NCBI GenBank assembly: GCA_035275065.1
Contig: DATENM010000133.1
Span: 87,324 to 151,323 of the forward strand
Direction of reading: 5' to 3'
DNA from: Blastocatellia bacterium
Lineage (GTDB): Bacteria; Acidobacteriota; Blastocatellia; UBA7656
Length of the DNA stretch: 64,000 bases
The notes below the pieces were generated by a model. The model was not told the origin of the DNA and did no database searches. It saw only the letters and a program-made list of their open reading frames with translations. Below, one piece after another: positions 26,683-35,660 of the stretch. The stretch's first letter is position 1; each line of letters begins with the position of its first letter. Position numbers and translations under genes: made by a program.

Positions 26683-26740
26683 GTAGCGCAAGGCGGTTAG
26701 CTTGCGCAGCGGCTCGCGCAAGCTAACCGCCTTGCGCTAC
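26683..26740. repeat. Perfect 25-bp hairpin repeat, GTAGCGCAA family, copy 2
   Basis: Arms 26683-26707 and 26716-26740 are exact reverse complements with an 8-base loop. The outer GTAGCGCAA and inner TTAG.TTGCGC segments match the hairpins at 1007 and 59985, while the middle bases differ in both arms together, as expected for a conserved RNA or DNA fold. It lies 44 bases after the CocE stop. The remaining gap up to 27008 shows nothing else I can name. Confidence 0.85.
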
Positions 26741-27008
26741 TCGCGATTGATAACCGCTATTTCATCGGGCGTGCTGTGGCTGTTTTGCTTGCGCCGACAA
26801 AAGAGCCACACGCGAAAGGGGTGGGCGCAAACCTGCCGCGCCCAATGCGTTTGCAAAAGTCCTGATTTTTGGCGATTTGTCACCCAACCGTGTAGGCCGC
26901 AGCCGCGGCACGGACGTTGCTCTAGTCAGTAATCGCAAGCTAGTTGAGATGAGCGGCCTGGCCGCGACATTCAATCGGCTAACTAAAATCTCGCACGGAG
27001 GACAGTTA

Positions 27009-27200
27009 ATGAAGAAAATTATTCTCTCAGCAGTGATGGTGTTGGCGCTGGCCGGCGGTTCGGTATTTGCAGCCACCACGACCCAGAACAAGAACGCGAA
27101 GCCGGCAGCAGCCTCTTCAGGCAAGAAGATGGGTGGCAAGAAGCATCACAAGAAACGCCACAGGAGATCCGCCAAAAAGGCCGCCAACAAGAATATGTAA
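27009..27200 (+). CDS. Small exported, very basic Lys/His/Arg-rich protein
   Basis: A 63-residue protein starting at ATG 27009, preceded by GGAGG. The first 20 residues are a classic signal peptide (MKKIILS...SVFAA). The mature part of about 42 residues is dominated by Lys, His, Arg, Ala and Gly (for example KKHHKKRHRR). No family recognised. Similar tiny exported basic proteins are found in soil bacteria and might bind polyanions or metals, but no function is shown here. A terminator-like hairpin follows at 27231. Confidence 0.75.
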   Translation: MKKIILSAVMVLALAGGSVFAATTTQNKNAKPAAASSGKKMGGKKHHKKRHRRSAKKAANKNM

Positions 27201-27230
27201 TTTGCTCGAAGCATTCTGTAACGACATCGG

Positions 27231-27270
27231 CGGGTCGGCCCAATGCTCGGGCTGGCCCGCTCTTGTTTTT
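27231..27270 (+). terminator. Intrinsic terminator after the small basic protein
   Basis: An imperfect GC-rich stem (27231-27241 with 27249-27259, allowing wobble pairs) is followed by the T-rich tract TCTTGTTTTT. It lies 30 bases after the stop. Confidence 0.6.
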
Positions 27271-27282
27271 GCCGTGCTGCGC

Positions 27283-27288
27283 TATAAT
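27283..27288 (+). promoter_or_regulatory. Possible -10 element for the downstream anchored protein
   Basis: An exact TATAAT preceded by GC lies 20 bases before the ATG at 27309, just after the terminator. The -35 region (TTGTTT at 27263) is only 14 bases away, too close for a standard pair. Confidence 0.4.
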
Positions 27289-27308
27289 GGCATTAGCAGG
27301 TGGGTCGC

Positions 27309-27683
27309 ATGAGCAAGCTCATACGAATTATCGTTATCATCCTTTGCGCCTTCGCGCTGGCGAGCATGTTGATCTTCCGCCTGCGCGTCAACGACGCGCC
27401 CGCCGGCCCGCCTCAATCACCCATCAACTCGGACGTACAAACCGTCGAAGGCCAGATCGGCACGGTCAATACCGATACACGGACGCTGACCCTGGTGGAT
27501 GGCGACAAGCAAGTGACGTTCGACTTTGACGAGCGCACGGCAATCGTCGAATCGGGACGCGCCGTGCCGCCGGCCAGCATTCCTCAGGGCGCGGCGGCCA
27601 GCGTCCGCTATACGCAACGCGGCGGCAAGAACTGGGCGCGCAAGATCGAGTTGCTCACGCCGCGCTCGGATGATCCCTACTGA
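27309..27683 (+). CDS. Membrane-anchored small beta-barrel protein, DUF5666-like
   Basis: About 124 residues. One N-terminal hydrophobic helix (residues 5-21) is followed by a short linker and a compact beta-rich domain (EGQIGTVNTDTRTLTLVDG, then ARKIEL) resembling DUF5666 or OB-like barrels. It is probably anchored facing the periplasm. The ATG at 27309 has a GGTGGG-type site; an in-frame GTG lies at 27300. Its end overlaps the convergent molybdoenzyme gene by seven bases. Function unknown. Confidence 0.65.
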   Translation: MSKLIRIIVIILCAFALASMLIFRLRVNDAPAGPPQSPINSDVQTVEGQIGTVNTDTRTLTLVDGDKQVTFDFDERTAIVESGRAVPPASIPQGAAASVRYTQRGGKNWARKIELLTPRSDDPY

Positions 27684-29926
27684 TGCGACGGCTCTTCGTC
27701 GCGACGAATCGTGACTTCAGCGTTGTAATCTGGAATGCCGCACTCGTCGTCACAAACGCCGCGCGTCAACAGGACGTTGCCTTCCGGCCAGTGTACCTGA
27801 ACGTTGCCTGCGGCAATCGGCGCGATGTGGCAGCGCCCCCGCATCCTGCCTGCCTGGCTCTCGATGACGACGGCATCGCCGTCAGCGATACCCAGTCGCG
27901 TCGCGTCGTCCTGATTCATCAGCACATCTTCGCGGAGCGCCCCGGTCAACGGATCGCGCTGGCGCTGTACGATGCTATTGAACTGCTTGCCGCGTCGCGT
28001 CGCCAGCCGCAGCCGTCCATCGCCTGGCCCTTCCGCAAACGCGATCTCTGAAAAGATCGCTCGGCCCGTCGGCGTCGGGAAATGCGGCGTCGTCTGGCCG
28101 CTCGCGTCACGCGACTCACAAAGGCGCGGGCCGCCCCACTGGATTTGATCGCCGGCCTCGCGCAAAGCTTCAATGCCTTTATAAGCAGGCACGGCGCGAG
28201 CGATCTCTTCGCGGACCTGCTGCGCGTCGTCGAAATGAATCAAGCGCGCCTCGGCGGGCCGCGCCCGCTCGGCGATCCGCATAGGGATTTCCCATTCAGC
28301 CATCGCCTCGCCGATGCGCCGGCCCGCAATCTCCGGGCTGAACAGGATGCGGCGCTCGGTCGAAGTTTCCGTGCCGCCGCCGCGTTGCTCGTAACGAGTC
28401 TGCGCCGGCAGCAACACGACCAGCTCATTCGGCTCGACCAGCATCTGCGGCGTCAGCACGATGTCTTGATGCAGGCGAACCGGTAAGCGCTCGACCGCTT
28501 GGCGGACATAATCAGGGTCGGGCAGCGTTTCAAGGAAGTTGCCGCCGACCTGATAAAAGACCTCGATCTCGCCGCGATGTGCCGCATCGATCATCTCGAC
28601 GGCATTCAGGCCGCGCCGGTCGGGCACGGCAAAGCCCCACAGGTCACCGAAGCGCGCGGCGCCCGCGCCGTCTACCGCCACACCGCCGGGGAACTGATTC
28701 GGCACCGCTCCGACTTCCGCGCCACCCTGGACGCCCGAATGGCCACGGATCGCCATCAAGCCGCACTTCTCGCGTCCCAGGAAGCCGCGCGCCATCGCCA
28801 GGTCAGCGATGGCGCGCACGTTGGCCACGCCGTCACGGTGCTGGGTGATCCCCATTGACCAGACGAACACGGCGCTGCGCGCTTCACCGAGCATGCGCGC
28901 AAAGCGCCGCATCTCTTCGCGGCTGGTTCCCGAGGCGCGCTCAAGCCGATCCCAGGAATTGGCCGCCAGAGCCGCTTTCAAGTCTTCAAAGCCTTGCGTG
29001 TAGTCGCGTATGAAGCCAGCATCCACCCAGTCGTTTTCAATCAAGTGCTTGATGACGCCGGCAATGAAGGCGCGGTCGCCGCCCGTATGAACCTGAAAAA
29101 AGGCGTCGGCGATTTTGGTCCCGAACAGCGCCGACTCGGCAACCGAAGGCACCCAGTAACGTTCAAGGCCCGGCTCGCGCAGCGGATTGACGACAGCGAC
29201 GCGCGTGCCCTGCTGCTTGGCCTGATAGATGTACTTCATCGTCACCGGCTGATTGTTCGGCGTGTTGCTGCCGAAGAAGACCAGCAGGTCTGTGCCAATC
29301 CAATCGCTATACGAGCAAGTCGAAGCGGTGACGCCGAGCGCCTGTTTCAGCGCCACCGTAGACGGCGCGTGGCAGATGCGCGACGAGTTGTCTATGTTGT
29401 TGGTGCCGAGAAAGCGCGCCACCTTCTGCGCCACGTAATAGGTTTCGTTGGTCAGGCCCCGCGACGTCAGGTAGAACGCCAGCCGTTCAGGTGAAACGGC
29501 AGCGATGCGTCCGCCGATCAAGTCAAGGGCAGCATCCCACGACAGGCGGCTGAAGCCGGGCTCGCCACGACGGCGAATCATCGGGAAGGGCAGGCGGCCC
29601 ATCTCGCGCAACTCGGCCCCGCTCATGCGCTCAAGCTCGCGGGTGTCGTTGAGCCTGCGAATGTCGAGCGCCGGCATGGTATTCAGCCGCAGCAATTCCA
29701 GCCGCACCATGCAGAGATGGACGCCGTCCATCGTGAAGTCGTGCAGCCCGGTTGTGCCGAGCGCGCAGCCATCACAGACGCCCTTGCTCAGAATGCGCCA
29801 GGCGAATGGCAGTTGATCGCGGTTACGCCAGGCGACGCGCGCCATTTCGAGATAATGGTTCGGCTTGGTGTAGCCGATGCCGTTCGGCGACAGGCTGACC
29901 CAGTTCTTTTTATTCCAGCGTGTCAT
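27677..29926 (-). CDS. FdhF/YdeP-family molybdopterin oxidoreductase
   Basis: A 749-residue molybdopterin-guanine-dinucleotide enzyme. The N-terminal region has GVCDGCALGT, and a molybdenum-site Cys is likely in SRICHAPS near residue 182, followed by conserved segments such as LLVFFGSNTPNNQPV and GHSGVQGG. The C-terminal domain from about 620 is the usual MGD-binding barrel. It fits the FdhF/YdeP group related to formate dehydrogenase alpha subunits. There is no in-frame TGA, so no selenocysteine. No electron-transfer subunit or FdhD-like accessory gene is adjacent, so the physiological reaction is open. Confidence 0.9.
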   Translation of the reverse strand: MTRWNKKNWVSLSPNGIGYTKPNHYLEMARVAWRNRDQLPFAWRILSKGVCDGCALGTTGLHDFTMDGVHLCMVRLELLRLNTMPALDIRRLNDTRELERMSGAELREMGRLPFPMIRRRGEPGFSRLSWDAALDLIGGRIAAVSPERLAFYLTSRGLTNETYYVAQKVARFLGTNNIDNSSRICHAPSTVALKQALGVTASTCSYSDWIGTDLLVFFGSNTPNNQPVTMKYIYQAKQQGTRVAVVNPLREPGLERYWVPSVAESALFGTKIADAFFQVHTGGDRAFIAGVIKHLIENDWVDAGFIRDYTQGFEDLKAALAANSWDRLERASGTSREEMRRFARMLGEARSAVFVWSMGITQHRDGVANVRAIADLAMARGFLGREKCGLMAIRGHSGVQGGAEVGAVPNQFPGGVAVDGAGAARFGDLWGFAVPDRRGLNAVEMIDAAHRGEIEVFYQVGGNFLETLPDPDYVRQAVERLPVRLHQDIVLTPQMLVEPNELVVLLPAQTRYEQRGGGTETSTERRILFSPEIAGRRIGEAMAEWEIPMRIAERARPAEARLIHFDDAQQVREEIARAVPAYKGIEALREAGDQIQWGGPRLCESRDASGQTTPHFPTPTGRAIFSEIAFAEGPGDGRLRLATRRGKQFNSIVQRQRDPLTGALREDVLMNQDDATRLGIADGDAVVIESQAGRMRGRCHIAPIAAGNVQVHWPEGNVLLTRGVCDDECGIPDYNAEVTIRRDEEPSHQ

Positions 29927-29993
29927 GCTTTGATTCTTTCTTGAATGCTTTGCTGTTGAGCATTGTAAACCATCGCGGCGGCAGTTGGCACGA

Positions 29994-30023
29994 TTGTCGC
30001 CCTTCCCGCCCGCCTGTTAGAAT
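29994..30023 (+). promoter_or_regulatory. Possible promoter giving a leaderless trpG transcript
   Basis: TTGTCG (29994-29999) and TAGAAT (30018-30023) are 18 bases apart. Transcription would start close to 30030, the GTG start of trpG, and no Shine-Dalgarno sequence is visible there. There is no room for a peptide-type attenuator. Confidence 0.45.
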
Positions 30024-30029
30024 GACGGC

Positions 30030-30593
30030 GTGATTCTCGTCATCGATAACTACGACTCATTTACCTATAACCTCGTCCAATATCTCGGCGAGCTGGGCGC
30101 GGACGTGGCGGTTTATCGCAACGATGCGATCACGGTTGAGGGCATTCGCGAGCTGGAGCCCGAACGACTATTAATTTCGCCGGGGCCGGGCGTGCCCGAT
30201 ACGGCGGGCGTGACGCTTGAGGCGATACGCGCCTTCGCCGGGAAGATGCCGATCCTCGGCGTCTGTCTCGGCCATCAAGCCATCGGGCAGGCGTTCGGCG
30301 GCGCGGTGGTGCGCGCGCCTTACCTGATGCATGGCAAGATCAGCGAAATCTGCCATGACTCGGCGACCATCTTTCGCGGCGTGCCTTATCGCTTCAAGGC
30401 GACGCGCTATCATTCGCTGATCGTCGAGAAGGCGAGCTTACCTGAGACGCTCGAAGTCTCGGCGACGACCCCCGACGGGATCATCATGGGGCTCAGGCAC
30501 CGCGATTACCCAATCGAAGGCGTGCAGTTTCACCCGGAGTCGGTGATGACCGAGCACGGCAGGACGCTGCTGGAAAACTTTTTGAGCATGTAG
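30030..30593 (+). CDS. trpG: Anthranilate synthase component II (glutamine amidotransferase)
   Basis: A 187-residue class I glutamine amidotransferase that supplies ammonia to chorismate for anthranilate (or aminodeoxychorismate) formation. Opening VIDNYDSFTYN, oxyanion segment SPGPGVP, nucleophile C79 in GVCLGH and the His/Glu pair in QFHPES are all present. It starts with GTG at 30030. It heads the trp cluster, yet no trpE is adjacent, so the synthase subunit must be encoded elsewhere. A PabA role shared with folate synthesis is possible. Confidence 0.93.
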   Translation: MILVIDNYDSFTYNLVQYLGELGADVAVYRNDAITVEGIRELEPERLLISPGPGVPDTAGVTLEAIRAFAGKMPILGVCLGHQAIGQAFGGAVVRAPYLMHGKISEICHDSATIFRGVPYRFKATRYHSLIVEKASLPETLEVSATTPDGIIMGLRHRDYPIEGVQFHPESVMTEHGRTLLENFLSM

Positions 30594-30602
30594 CCTGATT
30601 GA

Positions 30603-31475
30603 ATGGTGAAGGAGCAGAGCATCTTGGCGAGCCGAACCGAACAGCGACCGGCGGGCGTGTTGAAAGCCGGCGGCATTCTCGACCGCATCGTTGACCGAAA
30701 GGCGGCGCGGCTCGCAGAGGTCATGGCGCAATCGCCACTCGAAGAAGTGATGGCTCAGGCCGAGCCAATCACTCGACCCGGCAGATCGTTCGCCGAAAGC
30801 CTGAAGCGCCCTGAATCAATCAACGTCATTGCCGAGGTCAAACATCGCTCGCCGTCGAAAGGCATCATCCGCGCCGACTTCGACCCGTTGGCGATTGCCT
30901 TGAGTTACCAGGAAGCGGGCGCGGCGGCCATGAGCGTGCTTTGTGAAGAAGATCACTTCGGCGGCTCGCTCGATCATCTGCGAATGATTCGCGCGGCGAC
31001 GGCCACACCGTTGCTTAGAAAAGATTTTATCTTCGATGAGTATCAGCTATACGAGGCGTGCGCCGCGGGTGCGGATGTCGTGTTACTGATCGTCGCCATT
31101 CTCGATGATGCGTTGCTGCGCCGCTTGCTTGAGCGAGCCGAGGCGCTCGGCCTGGAGGCGCTGGTCGAAGTCCACACGGCGGACGAGATGCGGCGCGCAG
31201 CGAGCGCCGGCGCCGCGACCGTCGGCGTCAACAACCGCGACCTGACGACCTTTCACGTTGACCTGCAAACATCGCTCGATCTCGCGCGGCTAGCGCCTGC
31301 CGGGACAACCCTGGTGAGCGAGAGCGGGATTGGCGACGGCGCGAGTATCCGCCGATTGCGTCAGGCGGGCTACTCTGCGTTCTTGATCGGCGAGACTTTT
31401 ATGCGCGCTGAAAATCCCGGCGGCGCATTACGACAACTGATCCGTGAGGCGTGCGATGAATCGAGTCCGAGTTAA
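30603..31475 (+). CDS. trpC: Indole-3-glycerol phosphate synthase
   Basis: A 290-residue TIM-barrel enzyme that converts carboxyphenylamino-deoxyribulose phosphate to indole-3-glycerol phosphate. Typical motifs: VIAEVKHRSPSKG with the catalytic Lys, LLRKDFIFDEYQ, LVEVHT, GVNNRDL and SESGI. The N-terminal 20 residues before AGGILDRIV look non-conserved, so the true start may be slightly downstream. It lies nine bases after trpG and overlaps trpF by 20 bases. Confidence 0.95.
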   Translation: MVKEQSILASRTEQRPAGVLKAGGILDRIVDRKAARLAEVMAQSPLEEVMAQAEPITRPGRSFAESLKRPESINVIAEVKHRSPSKGIIRADFDPLAIALSYQEAGAAAMSVLCEEDHFGGSLDHLRMIRAATATPLLRKDFIFDEYQLYEACAAGADVVLLIVAILDDALLRRLLERAEALGLEALVEVHTADEMRRAASAGAATVGVNNRDLTTFHVDLQTSLDLARLAPAGTTLVSESGIGDGASIRRLRQAGYSAFLIGETFMRAENPGGALRQLIREACDESSPS

Positions 31476-32106
31476 AATCTGCGGCGTGCGCACGCTCGAA
31501 GAGGCTGAAGCCGCCATCGGGGCCGGGGCCGATGCGCTGGGCTTCAACTTCTGGCCGCGCAGCCCGCGCTATGTCGCGCCCGCTGATGCGCGAGAGATCG
31601 CTCGACAGCTTGCGCCGCTCACGTCGCTTGTCGGCGTGTTCGTGAACGAAGAGCGCCAGCGCGTCATCGAGATTGCTTCGCAAGTCGGCTTGCAGGCCGT
31701 ACAGCTTCACGGCGATGAGCCCGCGGCGTATTGCGAGGGTTTCGGTTCGCTGCGAGTCATCAAGGCGCTGCGCGTCGGTGACGATTTTGACTGCCGCGAG
31801 ATTGAGAAATACACGGTAAGCATGATCCTGCTTGATACGAGTGTGCGGGGCAGTTACGGCGGCACCGGCCACCGCTTCGATTGGCGGATTGCCACCGAAG
31901 CCAAGCGCTATGCGCCGCTGATTCTGGCCGGCGGGTTGCGCGTTGACAATGTCGCCGAAGCGATTGCCGCCGTACGCCCCGCGGCGATTGATGTATGCAG
32001 CGGAATTGAAGCCGAGCCGGGGAGAAAAGATTTGCGCAAGCTGCGCGAGTTTATGGCTGAGGTGGCGCGCGCCAACGCGGCGATCATAAATAGGGAATTG
32101 CCATGA
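31456..32106 (+). CDS. trpF: Phosphoribosylanthranilate isomerase
   Basis: A 216-residue TIM barrel performing the isomerisation step before TrpC. The opening VKICGVRTLEEA holds the catalytic Cys, LDTSVRGSYGGTG holds the general acid Asp, and LAGGLRVDNV is the phosphate-binding loop. ATG 31456 lies inside the end of trpC and is preferred over an upstream GTG. Its stop overlaps the trpB start (ATGA), a sign of translational coupling. Confidence 0.95.
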   Translation: MNRVRVKICGVRTLEEAEAAIGAGADALGFNFWPRSPRYVAPADAREIARQLAPLTSLVGVFVNEERQRVIEIASQVGLQAVQLHGDEPAAYCEGFGSLRVIKALRVGDDFDCREIEKYTVSMILLDTSVRGSYGGTGHRFDWRIATEAKRYAPLILAGGLRVDNVAEAIAAVRPAAIDVCSGIEAEPGRKDLRKLREFMAEVARANAAIINRELP

Positions 32107-33329
32107 GCAAGGTCGAAGAAGACACTTCATATCAGATGCCGGATGGGCGCGGCCACTTCGGGCCGTACGGCGGCCAGTACGTGCCTGAAACTTTGATGCA
32201 CCCGCTCGAAGAACTGGTCGCCGCTTACGACGAGGCGCGGCGCGATGCCGACTTTCAACGCCAGTTCACCGAGCTGTTGAAGCATTACGTCGGTCGTCCA
32301 ACATCGTTAATGTTCGCCGGGCGATTGACGGAGCATCTGGGCGGCGCGCGAATCTACTTGAAGCGCGAAGACCTCTGCCATACCGGCGCGCACAAGATCA
32401 ACAACGCCATCGGTCAGGCATTGCTGGCGCGGCGCATGGGCAAGCGGCGCATCATTGCCGAAACCGGCGCGGGGCAGCACGGCGTCGCGACCGCGACGGT
32501 CTGCGCGCTGATGGGCGCAGACTGCGTTGTTTATATGGGCACCGAAGACATGCGCCGGCAGGAGCTGAACGTCTTTCGCATGCGTTTGCTCGGCGCTGAA
32601 GTCGTCGGCGTGGATGCCGGCAGCCGCACCCTGAAAGATGCCATCAACGAAGCCCTGCGCGATTGGGTGACGAATGTTACGGACACCTACTACCTGCTGG
32701 GCTCGGCGCTCGGCCCGCACCCTTACCCGACGATGGTGCGCGACTTTCAATCGGTGATTGGCCGCGAGGCGCGGGCGCAGATACTTGAGCGGGAAAAGCG
32801 CCTGCCGGATTTGTTGGTTGCCTGCGTCGGCGGCGGCAGTAATTCAATCGGCCTGTTCTATGACTTCATTCGTGATGAACAGGTGAAGATGATCGGCGTC
32901 GAAGCCGGCGGCCATTCGCTGGAGCTGGGCCAGCACGCGGCGCGCTTCAGCGGCGGCAGGCCCGGCGTTTTGCAGGGGACGCGCAGCTACCTCTTGCAGG
33001 ATGAAGGCGGGCAGGTGGCGCTGACCCATTCGGTATCTGCCGGGCTCGATTATTCGGCCATCGGGCCGGAGCATGCTTACCTGCACGACGTGGGTAGGAT
33101 TGATTACACTTCAGCGAATGACGAAGAAGCGCTCGCCGCATTCGAGTTGCTGGCAAAGCTCGAAGGGATTATCCCGGCGCTCGAAAGCGCGCACGCCATT
33201 GCCGAAGTCATTAAGGCCGCGCCGCGCATGCCGCGTGAAGCCATCATCATCGCCAACCTGTCGGGGCGCGGCGATAAGGATGTCAACACGGTTGCCGAGA
33301 TGTTGCTCAAGCGGCGGGGCGAACGATGA
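32103..33329 (+). CDS. trpB: Tryptophan synthase beta chain
   Basis: A 408-residue PLP enzyme joining indole and serine. The PLP lysine is K98 in HTGAHKINN. Also visible are GGQYVPETL near the start, AETGAGQHG, and the phosphate-binding GGGSNSIG. It overlaps trpF and trpA by four bases on each side. Its length and motifs fit the canonical TrpB1 type that works with TrpA. Confidence 0.97.
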   Translation: MSKVEEDTSYQMPDGRGHFGPYGGQYVPETLMHPLEELVAAYDEARRDADFQRQFTELLKHYVGRPTSLMFAGRLTEHLGGARIYLKREDLCHTGAHKINNAIGQALLARRMGKRRIIAETGAGQHGVATATVCALMGADCVVYMGTEDMRRQELNVFRMRLLGAEVVGVDAGSRTLKDAINEALRDWVTNVTDTYYLLGSALGPHPYPTMVRDFQSVIGREARAQILEREKRLPDLLVACVGGGSNSIGLFYDFIRDEQVKMIGVEAGGHSLELGQHAARFSGGRPGVLQGTRSYLLQDEGGQVALTHSVSAGLDYSAIGPEHAYLHDVGRIDYTSANDEEALAAFELLAKLEGIIPALESAHAIAEVIKAAPRMPREAIIIANLSGRGDKDVNTVAEMLLKRRGER

Positions 33330-34132
33330 CGCGAATCGCTGACAAGTTTGCCGCGTTGCGCCGGGCCAGCCGCAAAGGGTTCATTCCTTACATCACCGCC
33401 GGCGATCCCGATTTGGAAACGACCGCGCGGCTCATTCTTGAGCTTGAAAAAAGCGGCGCGGACATCATCGAGCTGGGGGTGCCTTTTTCTGACCCGATGG
33501 CCGATGGGCCGGTGATTCAACGCGCCTCCGAGCGCGCCTTGCGCAATGGGGTCACGGTGCGCGATTGTTTGAGCCTCGTGCGGCGCATTCGCAATGAGAG
33601 CGAGATTCCGATTGTGCTGTTCAGCTATTTCAATCCGCTGTTGTCACTGGGCGAAGCATTGCTCGGTCGCGAGCTGCGTGAAGCCGGCATTGATGGATTG
33701 CTGGTGACCGACCTGGTGCCGGAAGAGGCGGGCGATTTGATTCGACAGATGCGCGCCGTCGAAGTAGACACGATTTTTCTGGTGGCGCCGACCAGCACGG
33801 ATGAGCGCATCAAGCGAGTCGCCGAGGCGTGCAGCGGGTTTGTTTACGCCGTGTCGCGCGCGGGCGTTACCGGCGTGCGCCAGAGCCTTTCGGATGCGGC
33901 CAGTCTGCTAGTTCAGCGCGTCAGACCGTTCACCGCTCTGCCGGTCGCCGTCGGCTTTGGTGTTTCAACTCCTGAACACGTCGCCGAAGTCTGGCAACAT
34001 GCCGACGCCGCGGTGGTCGGCAGCCGCATTGTCGCAGAGATCGCCCGGCACGCTGAAGATGATTCGTTAGTCGAGCGAGTCGGCCGGCTGACGCGCGAAT
34101 TGCTGTCGCCTGCGACTCGGCAAAGTGAATAG
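33326..34132 (+). CDS. trpA: Tryptophan synthase alpha chain
   Basis: A 268-residue TIM barrel cleaving indole-3-glycerol phosphate to indole. The catalytic E49 (IIELGVPFSDP) and D60 (MADGP) occupy the same positions as in the well-studied enterobacterial enzyme. Starts in the trpB stop (ATGA overlap), so both subunits are coupled for the tunnelled complex. Confidence 0.96.
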   Translation: MTRIADKFAALRRASRKGFIPYITAGDPDLETTARLILELEKSGADIIELGVPFSDPMADGPVIQRASERALRNGVTVRDCLSLVRRIRNESEIPIVLFSYFNPLLSLGEALLGRELREAGIDGLLVTDLVPEEAGDLIRQMRAVEVDTIFLVAPTSTDERIKRVAEACSGFVYAVSRAGVTGVRQSLSDAASLLVQRVRPFTALPVAVGFGVSTPEHVAEVWQHADAAVVGSRIVAEIARHAEDDSLVERVGRLTRELLSPATRQSE

Positions 34133-34187
34133 TATTGCCGCTGGCCGGTCGGGTGATTAAACTGAAACCTCAAAGGGGCGAACCGCA

Positions 34188-34520
34188 TTGAGCATCGAAG
34201 ATTGGCGTGACGAAATTGATCGCATAGATGAAGAGCTGGTGCGTCTGCTGAATCAGCGCTCGACGTGCGCCATCGAGATTGGCCGCATCAAGCGCGACAT
34301 CGGCCAGCCGGTTTACTCGCCGTCACGCGAAAAGGAAGTGCTGGAGCACGTCACACGGATCAACGGCGGGCCGCTCGACGAGGAAGGCATGCGGCGGCTC
34401 TTCGAGCGCATCATTGACGAATCGCGGCGCATCGAGCGCGTCACCGTCGAGCATGAGATGGAGGAGATGCGGCGGCCCGCGGCGAAGGCGAGCCCTCGGA
34501 AAAAGCGGCGCGCCAATTAA
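34188..34520 (+). CDS. Chorismate mutase, AroQ type
   Basis: A 110-residue helical protein that rearranges chorismate to prephenate. The pattern WRDEIDRIDEELVRLLNQR, then IKRDIGQPVYSPSREKEVL is typical AroQ with its Arg/Lys active-site residues. It starts with TTG at 34188 after an AAAGGGGCG site. The basic C-terminal tail (SPRKKRR) is unusual. Its position between trpA and DAHP synthase suggests that it directs chorismate to the Tyr/Phe branch together with tyrA. The family may pair physically with DAHP synthase, but that is not shown here. Confidence 0.93.
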   Translation: MSIEDWRDEIDRIDEELVRLLNQRSTCAIEIGRIKRDIGQPVYSPSREKEVLEHVTRINGGPLDEEGMRRLFERIIDESRRIERVTVEHEMEEMRRPAAKASPRKKRRAN

Positions 34521-34558
34521 TCCATCCGGTTCACCGGGCAAAAGGCGGCGGGCATCGC

Positions 34559-34564
34559 TATAAT
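34559..34564 (+). promoter_or_regulatory. Possible -10 element for the DAHP synthase gene
   Basis: An exact TATAAT preceded by GC lies 40 bases before the ATG at 34604 in the 83-base gap after the chorismate mutase gene. No clear -35. It may give an internal promoter within the aromatic cluster. Confidence 0.4.
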
Positions 34565-34603
34565 ACTTGTTCGTAATTCACGCCGAGTTTTCAGGAGCGC
34601 GCT

Positions 34604-35641
34604 ATGGTCATTGTGATGGAAGAGGCGGCGACCGACGAGCAGATTTCCGCCGTCATCGAGAAGCTGGTCAGGTTAGGATTCGACATTCACCGTTCGACGG
34701 GCGTGCAGTACACCGTGCTGGGCGCGGTCGGCGGGCGCATCGTTGACACGCGCGACATCGAGTTGCTCGACGGCGTCAAGGAAGTCCATCGCATCACTTC
34801 GACCTATAAGCTCGCCAGCCGCAGCTTCAAACCCGAATCAACGCAGATCAAGATTAAAGATGTCGTCATCGGCGGGCCAGAGGTCATCATGATGGCCGGG
34901 CCTTGCACGGTCGAAAGCCGCGATCAGGTGATGGCGATTGCCGAGATCGTTGCGGCGCAGGGCGCGAAAGTGCTGCGCGGCGGCGCTTTCAAACCGCGCA
35001 CCTCGCCTTATTCATTTCAAGGCATGGGCGAGGAGGGCTTGAAGTACCTGCGGCAGGCGGCAGACCGTAACGATTTGCTGGTCGTATCCGAAGTCATGGA
35101 GCCGTCGCAGATTCCGCTCTTCATTCGCTACGTTGACATCCTGCAAATCGGCGCGCGCAACATGCAGAACTTCAACCTGCTGCGCGAAGTCGGGCGCATC
35201 AACAAGCCTGTGCTGCTGAAACGCGGCCCGGCGGCGACTATCGAAGAAACTCTGCTTGCCGCCGAATACGTCATGTCGGGCGGCAATCACGATGTCATTC
35301 TGTGCGAGCGCGGCATCCGCACGTTTGACACTTATCTGCGGAATACCTTCGATATTTCGGCCATCCCTGTGTTCAAGAAGCTGTCGCACCTGCCGGTCGT
35401 CGCCGACCCGAGCCACGCCACGGGCCGCCGCGACAAGGTGCCGCCGCTGGCACAGGCGGCAGTGGCGGCGGGTGCCGATGGGTTGTTGATCGAAGTCCAT
35501 CACGACCCGGAATCGGCGCTCTGCGATGGCGCGCAGTCATTGCTGCCCGAGCAGTTTGAAGAGTTGATGCACCGGCTGCGGCTGATCGCTCGCGCCGTGG
35601 ACCGCGAGCTTGCGCCGGGCGTCGAAGCCGCGAGCCGTTGA
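34604..35641 (+). CDS. aroF: 3-deoxy-7-phosphoheptulonate (DAHP) synthase
   Basis: A 345-residue type I-beta enzyme that condenses phosphoenolpyruvate with erythrose 4-phosphate, the first shikimate step. The first 70 residues form the ferredoxin-like regulatory domain seen in Thermotoga-type enzymes, which gives feedback control by aromatic amino acids. The barrel follows with MMAGPCTVES, KPRTSPYSFQG, LKRGPAATIEE and DPSHATGRRD. A GGAG site precedes the ATG. It sits between chorismate mutase and tyrA. Confidence 0.95.
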   Translation: MVIVMEEAATDEQISAVIEKLVRLGFDIHRSTGVQYTVLGAVGGRIVDTRDIELLDGVKEVHRITSTYKLASRSFKPESTQIKIKDVVIGGPEVIMMAGPCTVESRDQVMAIAEIVAAQGAKVLRGGAFKPRTSPYSFQGMGEEGLKYLRQAADRNDLLVVSEVMEPSQIPLFIRYVDILQIGARNMQNFNLLREVGRINKPVLLKRGPAATIEETLLAAEYVMSGGNHDVILCERGIRTFDTYLRNTFDISAIPVFKKLSHLPVVADPSHATGRRDKVPPLAQAAVAAGADGLLIEVHHDPESALCDGAQSLLPEQFEELMHRLRLIARAVDRELAPGVEAASR

Positions 35642-35660
35642 GGCGGCAGGTGAAGGGCTT

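Noticed and set aside
27677..29926. Possible selenocysteine in the FdhF-like protein
   Set aside because: No in-frame TGA; the candidate metal-ligand position is encoded as Cys.
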